Assembly (NCBI GenBank): GCA_023846275.1
Contig: CM043865.1
Coordinates: 32,378,412 to 32,442,411 of the forward strand
Length of the DNA stretch: 64,000 nt
Source: Vanilla planifolia
Lineage: Eukaryota > Streptophyta > Magnoliopsida > Asparagales > Orchidaceae
Direction of reading: 5' to 3'
Numbering within the stretch: the first letter of the stretch is position 1; each line of letters starts with the position of its first letter. Below, piece after piece: positions 11,572-24,600 of this stretch. A program made the position numbers and the translations under genes. The notes below the pieces were generated by a model. The model was not told the DNA's origin, did no database searches, and worked only from the letters and a program-made list of their open reading frames with translations.

Positions 11572-14270
11572 TGTAACACCCTAAAATTTATTTTCTTATA
11601 AGAAGTTATTTAATTAATATTAATATGTTAATTTTTTTGACGTATGAGTTTTAACATTTCGATTATGAAAATTTGAGTTGAAAAGTAAAATAATCATTTT
11701 TTTGTGCCTCGTAAAGTATGACATGATGTAAAATGTGATAGAATTTGAAAATAATTATATTAGTAAATAGAGCACATTAAGAAGTGTCGATTAGTGATTC
11801 ATTCTTCATTGGATTTATTAAGAAATTTTGAAGATATATTAATTAAGCATATAACTAATCAATGTTTAAAAACTTAATTAAGTTAATTAATTTCTTATTA
11901 ATTTTATCACCTGGCCTCCTTCTCTAATGCATTTTATTAAGAATTGGTTTTCGGTGAGTTAAAAAAGGAAATAATATTAAGAAATATAATAATAAGTGCT
12001 TAAGCTAAATTAAACTAAGCATGCTTTAGCCCATTGTTTTTCAACCTTGTTGCCTCAACTCCTTAAAATTTTTCATTTTGTTTTCTAATTGAGGTGAATT
12101 GAGATAAAATAAAGAAAGCTAAAGAGTAAGAAGAAGAGAAAAAAAAATAAAAATGAACTATAAAGAAGAAGTTTGGAGAGTAAACAAGAATGGTTTGTTG
12201 TTTGAAATAAAAAGTTTGTAATTTTAATTAGAAGCTATTAAAAGATCAAGAAAGGTGGTGTACAAATATGTTTTTCTTTTTATTTTGAATTCAAATTTGC
12301 TTATTTAGAATTTGGCTAAAAAGAGTTTGTAATTAAATAAGGAATAAAAAGATGATGGTTTTATTTTGTTTTGTGAATTTCATATAATTAATGTGAAATC
12401 GTATAGTTTGGAATAGGAAAAACTTAAATTATATATTATATGTTGAGAAACAATTATCAGAGTGTTTAGGAATTGAAAAGATGGATGTAGAATTAGTTTT
12501 TCTTTTGTTTGGGTTTCAAATAGACCCATTGGATGTCCTAATAGTCCATCTAATCAACTAAATTGAAGTAGGTTTAACATCAAAATGGACCCATCGAATG
12601 GTCTAGTAGTCAATCTAATTGCTTGTATGAACTGAGGTTGAAGATGTCATGTCGTATGGTTCAATCAATGAATTGGATGATCTAATAAAACTTCAAATAA
12701 TTTGATCAAAGCTTTTGTAAGGAGTATTTAAGTAAGGAGAAATTGGATGGATAGAAAATAATGCATATAATATATAAGAAAAGCGAAAAATAAAGAAATA
12801 CGAGGAATAAGGAATTGAAGAAAATGTGTAGAATTAGAAAAGGAAGTTGAAATAAGAGATAGGTAATAACAAATAGTCAAAGTCTATAAATCTAATAATT
12901 ATAATATAAATATATTCATTACAACAATGCTCATATGATATGTTATAATAAATATATGATATAATGATATATAATATTGATGTCAATATAAAGATGATTA
13001 ACATATTATGGTTATTTTGATTCATATGACATCTTATTATACTTTTCATTTTGCATATATATGAGATAGTAGAATATGATACCAAACAATTATATCTAAA
13101 ATAAAAAGAAAATGAAATAAATGTAATGGTGAGACAAATTGAACTTTATGAGGTTTATTGTATGTATCAAATGACATGATACTATGAAATGGTATGCCAC
13201 ATTATATTACAATTTAATATCCTATAAGGAGATATAAGTTTTTCTATGATATTATCTCATTGCTTGATTGTGGTTCTTGGGATCATATGTTTTTATCACC
13301 AGCACATTATAGGGCTTAATAAGTAAAAATCATATTGAGATATGATGAAAATCTATGCTCATTACTAATACTTTATGTAATGCTTGATAAGTATAAGTAA
13401 TTCATATTAAATATTTTTGCTAACACTTTAAGCATAACTTAATGAGTATGAGTGCAATTTATACAAGATTTTAATTACTAGCATTTTTTGTATGCTTGAT
13501 ATATGGTTTTCAAAACCATGATAAAATGTAATATGATGTTCATTGTGATTGATATTTATGCTTATAAGTCGAGTTCCATAGATATATGATATAAATGTTG
13601 TAAAACAGGGTTAATGGTAATATGGAAAACATGGTCTTGAATTAGAAAAGAAATAAATAAGTTTATCTTATTACTATTGTTCATGCATTGGTTATATATG
13701 GTTTTCTTTATTTATGTTATTATGGTTATTTTTTATTCTACATTATTATGATATTGTTATTGTATTATCATACTTTAAGTAATTTATATGTTGGGTTCTT
13801 TATAAACTCATTCTAAACTTAAAGATGAGAAATATAGTGAGTTTTTGTTATAAGTATTATCAATTTATTAGTGATGATATGAGATTTCAAGTTTTATGAT
13901 TATGTATGTATATTTGTGGTTATATGGAGATATATGTGAAATCTGTACAAAGTGATTATGTACTTATTATTCAGATTCAATTTATGTAGTTATATGTTTC
14001 ACTTTGATTACTATTGATTATGATAGTTGGACATATTGGTTGGTGAGTTGTGGATTTAGTTTCACCCTCATTCCCTACCTAGATGGTTTTCTCATATTAT
14101 TGATCTTGATGATGTTGATTCTTTATATTTTTGTTTAGATAAGACATCACACTCACTCTCTATATTCTCTAATAGGAGTTATTTTCTATCTAATTTTTCA
14201 AAAATCTATTTCCTTGACAACATATACACTTTTATGTTGCTTTTTCTTGTGTTTGGCCATAACAACAAGC
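11572..14270 (+). mobile_element. Candidate old LTR (solo or truncated)
   Basis: Begins with TGTAACACCC, a common start of plant LTRs, and lies 34 bases after GGGGTGTTATA (11526-11536), which looks like the matching end of another LTR. The downstream 2.6 kb is AT-rich with repeated internal phrases (for example near 12.53 and 12.59 kb, and 13.38 and 13.48 kb) and no coding domain. The right end is uncertain. Fossil; family not assignable by eye, most likely Ty3/gypsy by its terminal motif. Confidence 0.25.
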
Positions 14271-15039
14271 ATTTTAAAGAAAAAAAAAAGACAACAATAG
14301 TTGTTCGAGTTGCTAGATATCAAAGATTGGATGGTCCAAATTAAAACTTAAATAGTTGGATCCAATAAAAAAATGTATCTAAACATTGATCATGTGATCT
14401 AGTTAGTTAGACATAAATCTAGTGATTTTTTACTAACAAAAAAGAAAAATACAAAAGATGATCAAATAAAAATGAGGAAATTAGTGATAGTGAGATTTTG
14501 GTATTTTTGGAATTGAAAAGGTAAAAATAAATGAAAATCAAATTTTGTGAAAAATATTTTTTGTGAAAATTTTGTGTAAAACTAAACAAATTTAAAATGT
14601 TTTGTTAAAAAGACAAGTGAAAACATAACTTACAAAATAAAAGTAACCAACACCTAAATTGTATGTTATTCCTTTATTACTATATTACATTTTAAATTTT
14701 CAAATATCGTGATGTTTTACTTCTAAAGAAAAACACTTTGATGCAAATAACAAATGATATATTATGTCTTAAATATTGTGAAAGAAAATGTAAATATTGA
14801 TGGATGCTATATAATTTTATGAGTTTGTTGTAAATTTAAACACTAAGGAGAGTGATAATTGAAATGATTATATTATAAATGTTTTTGGTTTCCATAATGC
14901 ATTTAGTGCAATTCATTCTTGAATAAAAAATGATAAATAATAATTAAATTTGAGAACTGTTAATATAAAAAAAAATACAATATGTAGAAAATAAGGAGTT
15001 TCATTGGATGAAGGTGTCATTAGTAAGGAATGGCTCAAA

Positions 15040-16300
15040 GTGATTTAAAATAAGTTGTATCAAAGGATAACACAAAGTTAATTCAGTAAGGTATATAGGT
15101 ATTTTCTATTTATTTCATTTTTTTAATTGATTGTGGATTGTAATCGATCATTTTTATATATTTATAAAAGATTTTAAGAGAGTTATTTATTTCTACATGT
15201 TACTATTTTTGCATTTTTTTTATTATGAAGGGTATTTTTGTCATTTTTAATCTTATTTTTTCTTTATTCTTTTATAAATATATTATATTAAATAAAAATA
15301 ATAATATTTTTGTCTTGATATCATATTTCTTAAAAATTGTAATTTCTACTTGTACATACATGCACAACCTGGATTGAAATCTATGATTTTTTGAGTTGTG
15401 ATATGAACATCTGAATTGTGATTTAGATTTTTATCATTTAGAATTAGAGCTTGGTTGTGATCTAATTACAAGTCTTTTACTTGCCCATTCTTTGTCAATT
15501 TTGGTATCAAAGACTCCACCACTGAAATGATTTATCATTGGTCACTTTTCTTTCCTCAATTTCCATGTCTCTATCATCAATAGTCTTTTTTACTATCATC
15601 AATTTTGTTTACATCTAGTTGCTTAAAAAAATTAAAAATAACAAAAATTTCCTCAAATTTGTGTTGTTGTGCATTACAATGACATTACACTCAATAGCTG
15701 CAACTACTAGCCAAGCACTCTTATAGTCACCTTAGACTTCTTGTACATGCCATGCACATTGATCATGCACATGTGAATATCTGCTCTCACACGCGTAGCA
15801 CATTCACACTAGCCTTCCACTTCTTTATCATAGAGTGTGCATAAGTGAAACCAACACACTCTGATTTACCACCTATGTGTCTACCTCCTTTGTCATTTAC
15901 CACATCTATGCATAACTCCTACATGATCTCCTAAAATACAATCCTAACTATCATCGCGACTTTTTCCTTGTAAACATATGAACCAATAAGCACTAATCCT
16001 AAGCCATGTTTGAGCAATACTAATTTTAAGTAGTTCTTATTGAAGTGACATATGATGTGCGTATGCACACTTGAGCCACAAAACTAAAAATATAGATCAA
16101 TAACCCATTATCAGACTAACATGACATCAAATTAGCTTTTTGTTAGTGCTAAACCAATCACGTGCACCACACATGCCTACCTTACTTGATCCAATGCAAT
16201 CCTCCAAACCAAACCATCCTAAATTAACCTCAACTAAGCTATCAGCACTTGAAGTGAACTAGTATTCCAACTTATTTTAGATTAAATTTGTTAACTATAT
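15040..16300 (+). mobile_element. Candidate LTR-element fragment with primer-binding-like site
   Basis: TTTTGGTATCAAAGACTCC near 15500 resembles the initiator-methionine tRNA primer-binding site (TGGTATCAGAGC) that follows a 5' LTR. The next 0.8 kb (15.5-16.3 kb) is less AT-rich than its surroundings, as an internal region would be, but no gag or pol motif is recognisable. No partner LTR was found. Weak call, old and broken if real. Confidence 0.2.
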
Positions 16301-18170
16301 CTTAAAGTGCTTTTCTAAAGATTTAAGGCCAAAATTTATATAAATGAGCTAATGACTTCACTATAATATTACTACAAATTTAGAAGGAGCATCATTTTTT
16401 AATGTTAAGGGGAAAATATCAAATATTTGTTAATCAATGAGTCTACGAAAGTGATAACCTTAAATTTCTTAAAACGCATCTTTTTTCATTTAACAAAATT
16501 ATCTCAACATGATGATTAATAAGTTATATTACATATTCATAAACTATGGTTGTAGTGCTCATTGGATTTTATTTTATTTAAAATCTAGTAATAACCATAA
16601 GTGAATCTATATTAGAACTTGTGAATAACACTTAATAGAGTTTTTACTTTAATTTTTTTTATTATGCCTAAAATACCATTAGTAATGTGCTTAAGTTAAA
16701 CATTTAAGAAAAATTATTTAATAACTGTGTTAGTTTCTTTTTATTCTTAATCTTAGTCGATTACTAATTAAAAACTATCTAATTTATTTTTTATTTAATA
16801 ATTATTAAATAAATTTAATTATGTATGTATTATATTATTTATATCATTATTTTAATTAAATAATTTCTTAAAAAATTAGCATTTTAATCATATCTTTTAT
16901 TTATTATAACTCTTAGACATAACCAAATAAAAAATTCATAATATATTAAGTTTGAAATTTATACATTTAATATTACTAAAAATAAAAAATTAGCTAAGTT
17001 ATGAACTACAGTGGCTTTTAATGTAAAAAATTAATAAATAAAATATTACCACACACACCAATGATTTATATATATCATGTTAAGATATTATATAAACAAT
17101 GATTTTTATTAAAGTAAGGTGATTTTACAATGATAATTTTTTTAATATATTTAATTATTTAATAGCTAAAACTAATTACTTTAATAAAGATTGGAAGTTA
17201 ATTAAAAAAAATTATTTTATGACTTATGCAAGAGATAAGAAGGGAAGTTGAGTTGTATTATTGTTAAACACTTAATTATGTTAGTGACATAGCTCAAATA
17301 GTTGAGAGATTTTAAACTTTGATGACTATGAATTTCAAATGCAAATCACTAAGTTTATTTGTAAAAATACTCGAGAAAATTACTAAGTTTGACTTTTCTT
17401 TTTCTTTTAAAATTTAAGCACCTAAGAATACCATAAAAAATAATCTTCCAAATAAGATTAAAATTTGTTATAAATATGAAAAGATTAAACATAAAAGCTA
17501 TTAGTGCAAGTATATCTTGAATTTTGAGGTAGCATAATAATAGAAATTGAAGTATAAAAAAGTATAAGTTATTCTCCTTATTAATAAAAAAAAATAAAGA
17601 TTAAAAATACTAATTAAAAGATAAATAAATTTATTACTAATATGGATGAAGAGGTCAAGAAAAAATGACTTAAAAAATAAAATTAACCCACCATTTAAAT
17701 CTTAAAAATCTTAAAAATATTTTAGACACATTTTTACATATCATAACTTCTTCATCTAATCAATATAATGTTGTTAAACCAAATGTCTCAAAATTAAAAT
17801 AATAATAATAATATATATATATATATATATATATGCATATATGAATTTTATTTAAATTCTCTAACTTCATTTACATCCTCACTTTTGTTATCGAGCTTAG
17901 TGTGCAATAAATGCATAAGACAATTACAACTCAAACTCATCAAGCTTCTATCCTTGTTAAATTGCTCTTTAGTCTAAAAGCCTTAATTAGCTTACTTAGT
18001 GATTTAATTAATGTATTAGAAATACTTTTCACATTTAATAATTTTTAGGTTTGTAAGCCTTGATTTTAACATCCCTTAGGCTTTGTTGAAACGTGGTTGA
18101 ACTTTATTGCTTAATTGACAATTATATTTTTATTTTTATTTTTTTGAGAAATGCTTTGTTAAATTGCTCT
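16301..18170. other. AT-rich intergenic region
   Basis: No gene recognised. It consists of A/T-rich phrases and includes an (AT)n run at 17810-17834. Confidence 0.5.
17810..17834. repeat. (AT)n microsatellite
   Basis: About 12 AT dinucleotides in a row, preceded by four AAT units and followed by GCATATATG. Confidence 0.85.
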
Positions 18171-18179
18171 TTAGTCCCA

Positions 18180-18560
18180 GCAGAGCAGTGTGCGGAAGGA
18201 GGGCTCGCTGTGTGTTCGTCCGTTCTTTCTCTTTTCTGTGTGCGAGAAGAAACGGAGCTAATGAGTGTAGAATAGTAGTCGAGGACGAAGCTGAAGGATA
18301 GCTCTTTTGCATTGCTGGAGGAAGTGCTTCTGGTGTTGGGAAAAAATGGAAGGGAGGGAGGATAGGGATTAGAGTTCCGTTGCGGAGGTTATGAAAGGCT
18401 GCACGGCGGGGGTGGTGCTGGGGAAGCAGAGGTGGATGGGGACGGCGGTGATAGAGCTTACGCTTGTTTTCTTGTCGGTGTTTACTCCGCTCGCATTCCT
18501 TCTCCGTGTCAACAAGCGCTTTCCGTCGGGTATGTATTGTTCCTCCTCGATCCTCATGAT
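18180..18560 (+). promoter_or_regulatory. CpG-rich island, probable transcription start region
   Basis: The only strongly CpG-rich, purine-rich stretch between STP and MRE11 exons. It resembles a plant 5' UTR (GA-rich leader, short upstream reading frames such as ATGGAAGGGAGGGAG at 18346) and contains the GAUT7-like first exon at 18391. It could serve as the transcription start region of MRE11, whose first exon must lie between here and 21.67 kb. No clear TATA box was identified. Confidence 0.4.
18391..18529 (+). pseudogene. Orphan first exon of a GAUT7-like galacturonosyltransferase
   Basis: ATG followed by 46 codons and a phase-1 GTATGT donor at 18530. The start MKGCTAGVVLGKQRW, the signal-anchor segment ending TPLAFLL and the end NKRFPSG fit the GAUT7 first exon as I remember it (MKG, Gly-rich, K-R-W, LVPLAFLL, FHSPG). 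GAUT7 anchors the homogalacturonan-synthesising GAUT1 complex in the Golgi. No later GAUT exon (DxD glycosyltransferase region) is visible between here and 53 kb, so this is either an orphan fragment left by duplication or deletion, or an exon now feeding another transcript. If joined to the first recognised MRE11 exon the phase is wrong (1 against the needed 2). The match is from memory and covers only about 46 residues. Confidence 0.5.
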
Positions 18561-18599
18561 TTTCCATTTTCGCTGGTGTTTCGTTGATCGGTTCTTGCA

Positions 18600-20019
18600 T
18601 TGAAACGCTTTTCTTTTTTTGGTTCTATTGGATGCCTTGTTATGTGTTGACGACTAGTGGGGGTCTGGAATCTGATGGACTACGAATCTGTGGGATATGT
18701 GTGCCAATCTCTTTCGCTTTCATCCTGACAGACGAAGGAGCATTAGATGGGAATAAAATTGTTGAATTTCTTTGCTTTGTTGGAAGACACACGCTGGCTT
18801 ATCTGGAGTGAACTTATTCAAGTCTTTTCAAGCCAGCAGCATGCACGAGAACTATGCTATCCAAAATAAAGTAATTTGTCATTATTGAAACCGATTTCTA
18901 TAAATGTTAGGTTGTGTGCTGCAACTAGATTTTATTTGCTAAGAATTTGTTGTGGAAGGACTAATATAAAGTGGTGTATATGGGTTATAATTGAGAGTTT
19001 GTTCTTGTTGGCTTGTAGAAGCATCAAAAAATAGAAAGCAAGATAAGTACAAATCCATTCTAACACAGTTTTACCCAAGATAATAGCTAAAATAAATCAC
19101 TCTAATTCATTCTAACTTGGGATAGTAGTCAAACAAAATTTCGCTCTCTAACCCACTAAAACAGGCGTAATTGAGTTAAACTAACTCCAAGTAACTTAAC
19201 ACCGTCTGCCGCCAAACAGGGATGACGTCAATAACTTTGGAGACTTCTATGCATGTGATTGCTTGTTACTTATCTTCTCTTCCTCTTCCTTGACAGAATC
19301 CACTTCCTTGCTTTCGTGCCATACTCGTGTTTTGATTGGGATGATTCACTCAGATGGTAGAACGCTCTTTTAAATACTATTTTGATCCATGTTTTCCTGA
19401 TAACCTACTTTGGCAAGGCACCAGGGTAGTCTTTAGGAGTTGAAATACTTCACAATAAGCACAAAATTCATCTTGTTACCTCGTGAGGTGCATCCTTTTG
19501 CACTCATCACTCTTTAGAATTCAGGTGCTCTCCAGTTAAACCTTGTAGTTTTTCGGTAGTTATTTTGTTATTGGATGCTTACATATATAACTTCTATTTT
19601 AAAAATGATATTTCTATACTTATGCTAAAATCAGGTAAATTTTGTATTCATTTCTTTAAAACACTATTTGAGTTGCATTAGGTGTGAATTCAACAAGATT
19701 GTAACCCTCCATTGTGCTTTTCATCGTTTTTCTTCTTTTTTTTAAAGTCGGAACAACTTTCTTGTCTTGAAAATTGCTTAAAACATATCAGCATGATTCA
19801 TGTTGCTGATTCTCAAAGGGTTAATTGGTTTGATGTAAAATCCTATGAACTCTTCATCCACTGGGTAAATGCCGAGACCTTGTTTCATTTCTTTTCCTGT
19901 CCCGGTAGGGTTTTTTAATGATTTGGAGCTCTCTTTTATCCCATGAGTTAGTCTCAAGTCTTTTCATGTCTTTGTAGTGGTGTGCATCTAGTCATTTTTT
20001 TATATGAATAGCTCACCAG
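18600..20019. other. Non-coding stretch upstream of MRE11
   Basis: Intron-like, moderately AT-rich. Around 19.02-19.22 kb lies a segment with CATTCTAAC / TCTAACCC phrases ending CCAAACAGG, which resembles the end of a small non-autonomous DNA transposon, but no matching inverted end was confirmed. A good 3' splice-like site (CTTCCTTGACAG) ends at 19298; the sequence after it encodes nothing that I know. Confidence 0.35.
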
Positions 20020-21280
20020 TGTCATTTCTCACAAAAAAGTCAGATATAAAATCTCAATTTAAGCACTTGGAGCATAATATAGGCATCATGGTCAATCAAT
20101 AATCTCATTGTCATGCCCAACTATCTTAATCTACTTATCACACCAGTAATATTTCATCTATTTCTTGAATATTGGTCAAATACTTTGGATTTGCCTTTGT
20201 ATTTGTTTCTTTGCCAATTTTGCTGTTCCTTTCTTTATTCATCATAGCTCACTTTGGGTTTGATGTTAGCTACTAATTTATGGGTGTGCAAGTTGGCTTA
20301 TTATGTTCTTTATGTTTTGGTTGTTTTATTTGATAGCATTATGTTTGTGCTGGACTAATTGCCAATTTTGATTTTTGATAGCCATGGTAGGTGCGATATA
20401 TAGTAGTTGTTTGCAAATAAGTGGATTGACTTGAGATCTTCAAGGGGTAAAATGTTTTAGTTCAAACTTATAGATTTGTTTATCATATTTTAGGTTTATG
20501 AATCCATGTAGCTATTGTATAACATAGCAAATCTTGAACTTATCTTTTTTTTTTCCTATGTTGTATGTCATCATAGGATAATGGTTTTCTATATGATATC
20601 TACTCTTCTTTATCATTATGGAAGATGAAATTCTATTTCTAACATCTTACCGTTGTCATTTTGTACAAAAAATTCACAAATAAAATCTCAATTTGAGCAC
20701 TTGGAGCATGATATAGGCATTATCATTATCAATCACCTACCTCATTCCTGTGCCTAGCTTTCTTAGTCTACTTATTACACCAGTAATTTTCATCTCCATT
20801 TCTTGAACTTTGGCTAAATACGGTGGAGTTGACCATATGCTTGTTTATTTACTATTTTAATTGTTCATTTATTCGTCATAGTTCACCCTGAGTTTGACGC
20901 TAGCTACCATTGTATGAGGGTGCAAATTGGTTTCCTTATTGTGATCTGTATTGTTTGGTTGCTTTATTTTATAGCATTATGTTTATGTTGGACTAATCGC
21001 CAATTTTGATTTTGGATAGTTGTAGTAGGTGTGATATATAGCAGTTGTTTATAAATGTGTGGGTTCAACTTAAGATATTCAAGAGAAAAATGTTTACGTT
21101 CAAAATTATTTGCATATTATAGTTTGGTTTATGAATCTATGTGGCTATTGTATAACAAAGCAAAGCTTAAATTTACTTTTTTTTTCTTTTGTCTATGTTG
21201 TATGACATCATAGGATAATGGCTTTCTATGTGATTTTTATTCATCTTTATCATTATGGAAGGTAAAATTCAATTTGTAAT
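20020..21280 (+). repeat. Tandem duplication, two units of about 634 bp
   Basis: Unit A is about 20020-20645 and unit B about 20655-21280. Anchors: ATCTCAATTT at 20051 and 20685 (offset 634), TATCATTATGGAAG at 20611 and 21248 (offset 637), plus shared phrases such as GGACTAAT-GCCAATTTTGATTTT and TGTATG-CATCATAGGATAATGG. The copies differ by many substitutions and small indels, so the duplication is old. Non-coding; it lies just before the first recognised MRE11 exon. Confidence 0.9.
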
Positions 21281-21674
21281 GTATATCCAACATAAAATTT
21301 GGAGTTCATATTATCGTAAGCTTGTGATCCATTTAGAAATTTTGTATTATTATTTGTATAACTGTATAGACATTGTGATTCTTTGAATTAATGTTGTAGA
21401 TGAATTGCGTCCTCTTTGCAAGACGTGGTATAAACCCTTTATTTTTTTACTTGCTAATTTTGAGGTCTAAATATAGTGGCTTTTACATGCTTTCATTTTT
21501 CAGCTTAAGAGTGAAGAAAAAGTTTGAGAATTGAACGGTAACCAACACTTAGATGTATGATATTTTTCTATAATTTTTTGTTGTACAGCTCATCTATTAT
21601 TTAAAAAAAATGCAATTTATTCTTGTATTGTAGAAAGTTTTCTTTAAAGAAATGTTTTTTTCTTGTTCTTTCAG

Positions 21675-24600
21675 GGAGGACACAACCAACACTTTACGGG
21701 TGCTTATTGCAACTGATTGTCACCTTGGTTATATGGAGAAAGATGAAATAAGAAGGTTTGATTCATTTCAGGCTTTTGAGGAGATTTGCTCAATAGCTGA
21801 ACAAAAACAGGTAATTTGTTGTCATCTATTAACCATTGATTCCTCTCTAAGGCTCATATATCCATATTTGATATGCATTTGAAATTGATAAGTCATTTGA
21901 TGTGTTGGATTTAAAAATAAAAATTTAAACTGATTAATATTCTCTTATGCTTTCTTGCTGTTTTTTTCATACTTATCAGAGATTGTTGGACCATTCCTTC
22001 ATGTGGTATATGATGTGAGGAATATCATGTTTTAAAGAGAAAAGACAATCATTTATAAACATGAAAGTAAAAGAAGAAAATAAAGAATCAAAGGATAATT
22101 CGCTCAGCTTTTAATTATTTGATACATTCCTTAAACCAAAGGTCATTAACACAATTCTCATGTCTTATGAAATAATGCTTGTATCAGGATCTTTGAAAAT
22201 TTTTGAAATTTACACTAGTATTATAAGATCAATGATGTTGGTATTTGATGTTATGTATTTTAGATTTTATATTTTTTTTATAAATAGAATGTAATCTTAA
22301 TTGAGTTTTCATGAATTTTGACATCATACTCTTTGCTTATGAAAAAGGCCAAATGAATTACATCACATTTTTATACTATAATATGATAAAGCAATTATTG
22401 TTAAATTGTATTTAGTCATCTTTATTGTATTTAATTATTATATCCGAAAGTATTTTTTATTCTATTTTTTGGCATTATATCAATATATCTGTATCATTTC
22501 TTATCACACATCCTTATATCACACCTATGCTTCTTGGTATAGCAGTAGTTTTTTACCAGTTTGTTCTAGGAAAAGGACTACGGGGACATCTTAGGTGAAA
22601 ATTTTTTATTTATATTTTAATTTTTTTTGTTAGTTCCAGTACTATCTTTGTAAGATATCCATTATATTTGAAGTACCATTTTCTTATTTTGGGTGATTAT
22701 CGTCTTACAACTCGCTTTATAAAGTAAAAGATCTGAAGTTTTTGACATTTGCTGTAGCTGCTTTCTCCAGTAAAAGCAAAGATTTGATCTTACTGTATTA
22801 CTCTATAGTTTGTTCATGCACTAGGACTTGGATCTTAAATTAGCTTGTTACTGCAGGTAGATTTTTTACTGCTTGGTGGTGATCTTTTTCATGAGAATAA
22901 GCCTTCTAGGTCAACTTTGGTGAAAGCCATTGAGATCCTTAGAAGATATTGCCTTAATGATCGGCCGATTCAATTTCAAGTCGTCAGTGATCAAACCATG
23001 AACTTCCCGAATATGTATGATATTCCAGCCTTGTGATTATGAGTGATTATTTTGTTTTTATAAATTTCTACATGAAATTGTTTCTAATCTTGACATATTA
23101 AGCAAAATAGATTTCTATATCTGCTATTATATTGTAAAAGTCCTTCAGGCTCCATTTGTTTCTGCATCTTTTTTGTGACTCTCTTTGTTGTGAAAATCTA
23201 AATAATCTCTTTCATTTGCAGCTTTGGACATGTAAATTATGAAGACCCACATTTCAATGTTGGTTTGCCTGTCTTTACCATTCATGGAAATCATGATGAT
23301 CCTGCTGGAGTGGTAATACTAGAGCACCTTCTTCAAACTTACACTAATTGTTAGTTGAAACATGAAGGCAGGTTCTCCTGCCCTTATTAAGGCTTTCCAA
23401 CTTCAAAAAGAGGCATATGTGATGCAATCCTTGTTAGCATATCTCGAATTTGGTTTAGTCCATGCGTTTTGGTTTTAGATATAAAAACCGGGGATGTATG
23501 CCAGAAGATCATGTTTTTCAGTCTTGGAGACTGGATGCAGAAATCTCACTTGCTCATTTGTTGTTCATAAGGAATTTTTAGCTGCATGCAGAGAAAACCC
23601 TCACCATGTTGTATTGATCATGAATTTAAGCTTTGCTATTTTAATTTCCTTTTTTGTGATTTGGCTTGGTTTCATTTGAAATTCATAAAAAACTGATGAA
23701 AGTTTTTTGTCATGGTATTTTCAGATGAATTAGAGCCATTTCAGTTCAAGATATTGGAATTGTTACCAATTTGGTTTGAAGTTTTTCATTTAATTAGCAT
23801 TGCAATTATATACTAATTAAATAGTTAGAAAAGAATTTCAAGTGTTTTACCTAACATATAAGTTGCCGTTAAATAACCAATACATTTGAAATTGGTGAAA
23901 TTGAATCTTTGCAAATTGAATGTAGCCACTGCGTAATTTAGAATTTGATTTGTAAATTTATAGTTAAATAACAAAATTTGTTTTTAAGGCTCTCTTTTTG
24001 TAGCTAGTTTTTGTGCCCTAAATTCCATAGTGGGAATTGTATTCTCTATCTCCAGCGTTGAAGTTAGATGTGGTATACATATTTCATGTGCACCATGGGT
24101 ATACTTGGTTGTTTTAAATGTTCACTTAGTGCAAAAAACAATGCAAATAATTATGGGAATTTCATTGGTCTTAAGCATTTTGATGATTCTCGTTTATAAG
24201 CAGCAGGCCTAAACAAGAAATCAATGTAAGAGAAATTGATAATCATCTCTCTTAGATTGACTTTATTGGATTTCTATCAAATAAATTGCTCAAAATATCC
24301 CAAATGGGCTACCAATAATAATGATGATATTGGATGGTGGAGAATGAATAGATTTTCTTTGATACTTGAATTGATCAGATGTTTATGACAGGGAAGGGGT
24401 TTTGGATGCATGCAAAGATATGCTTGATTAGAGCATCTGATCTTGTGATGACATAATTGTAAATGAATAAATACACTAATTAATAGTACATTATACAGAA
24501 ATCATACTCAAACAATAACTTTTGTGTTCTACATAAGCTCAGCTGTGAGACCTCTTTTTGAGTCTTGTAATTTCTCAAGTTAAGTATTCCAAACAAGAGT

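Noticed and set aside
18136-18600. 154-codon minus-strand open frame over the CpG island
   Set aside because: It is antisense to the GAUT7-like exon, low in recognisable motifs and P/H/R-rich as expected from reading a GC-rich leader backwards.
21652-21882. ATG at 21652 as the MRE11 start
   Set aside because: In frame, but it and the next codons form the polypyrimidine tract and AG of a strong 3' splice site, and MFFSCSF is unlike MRE11 N-termini; kept only as a remote alternative.
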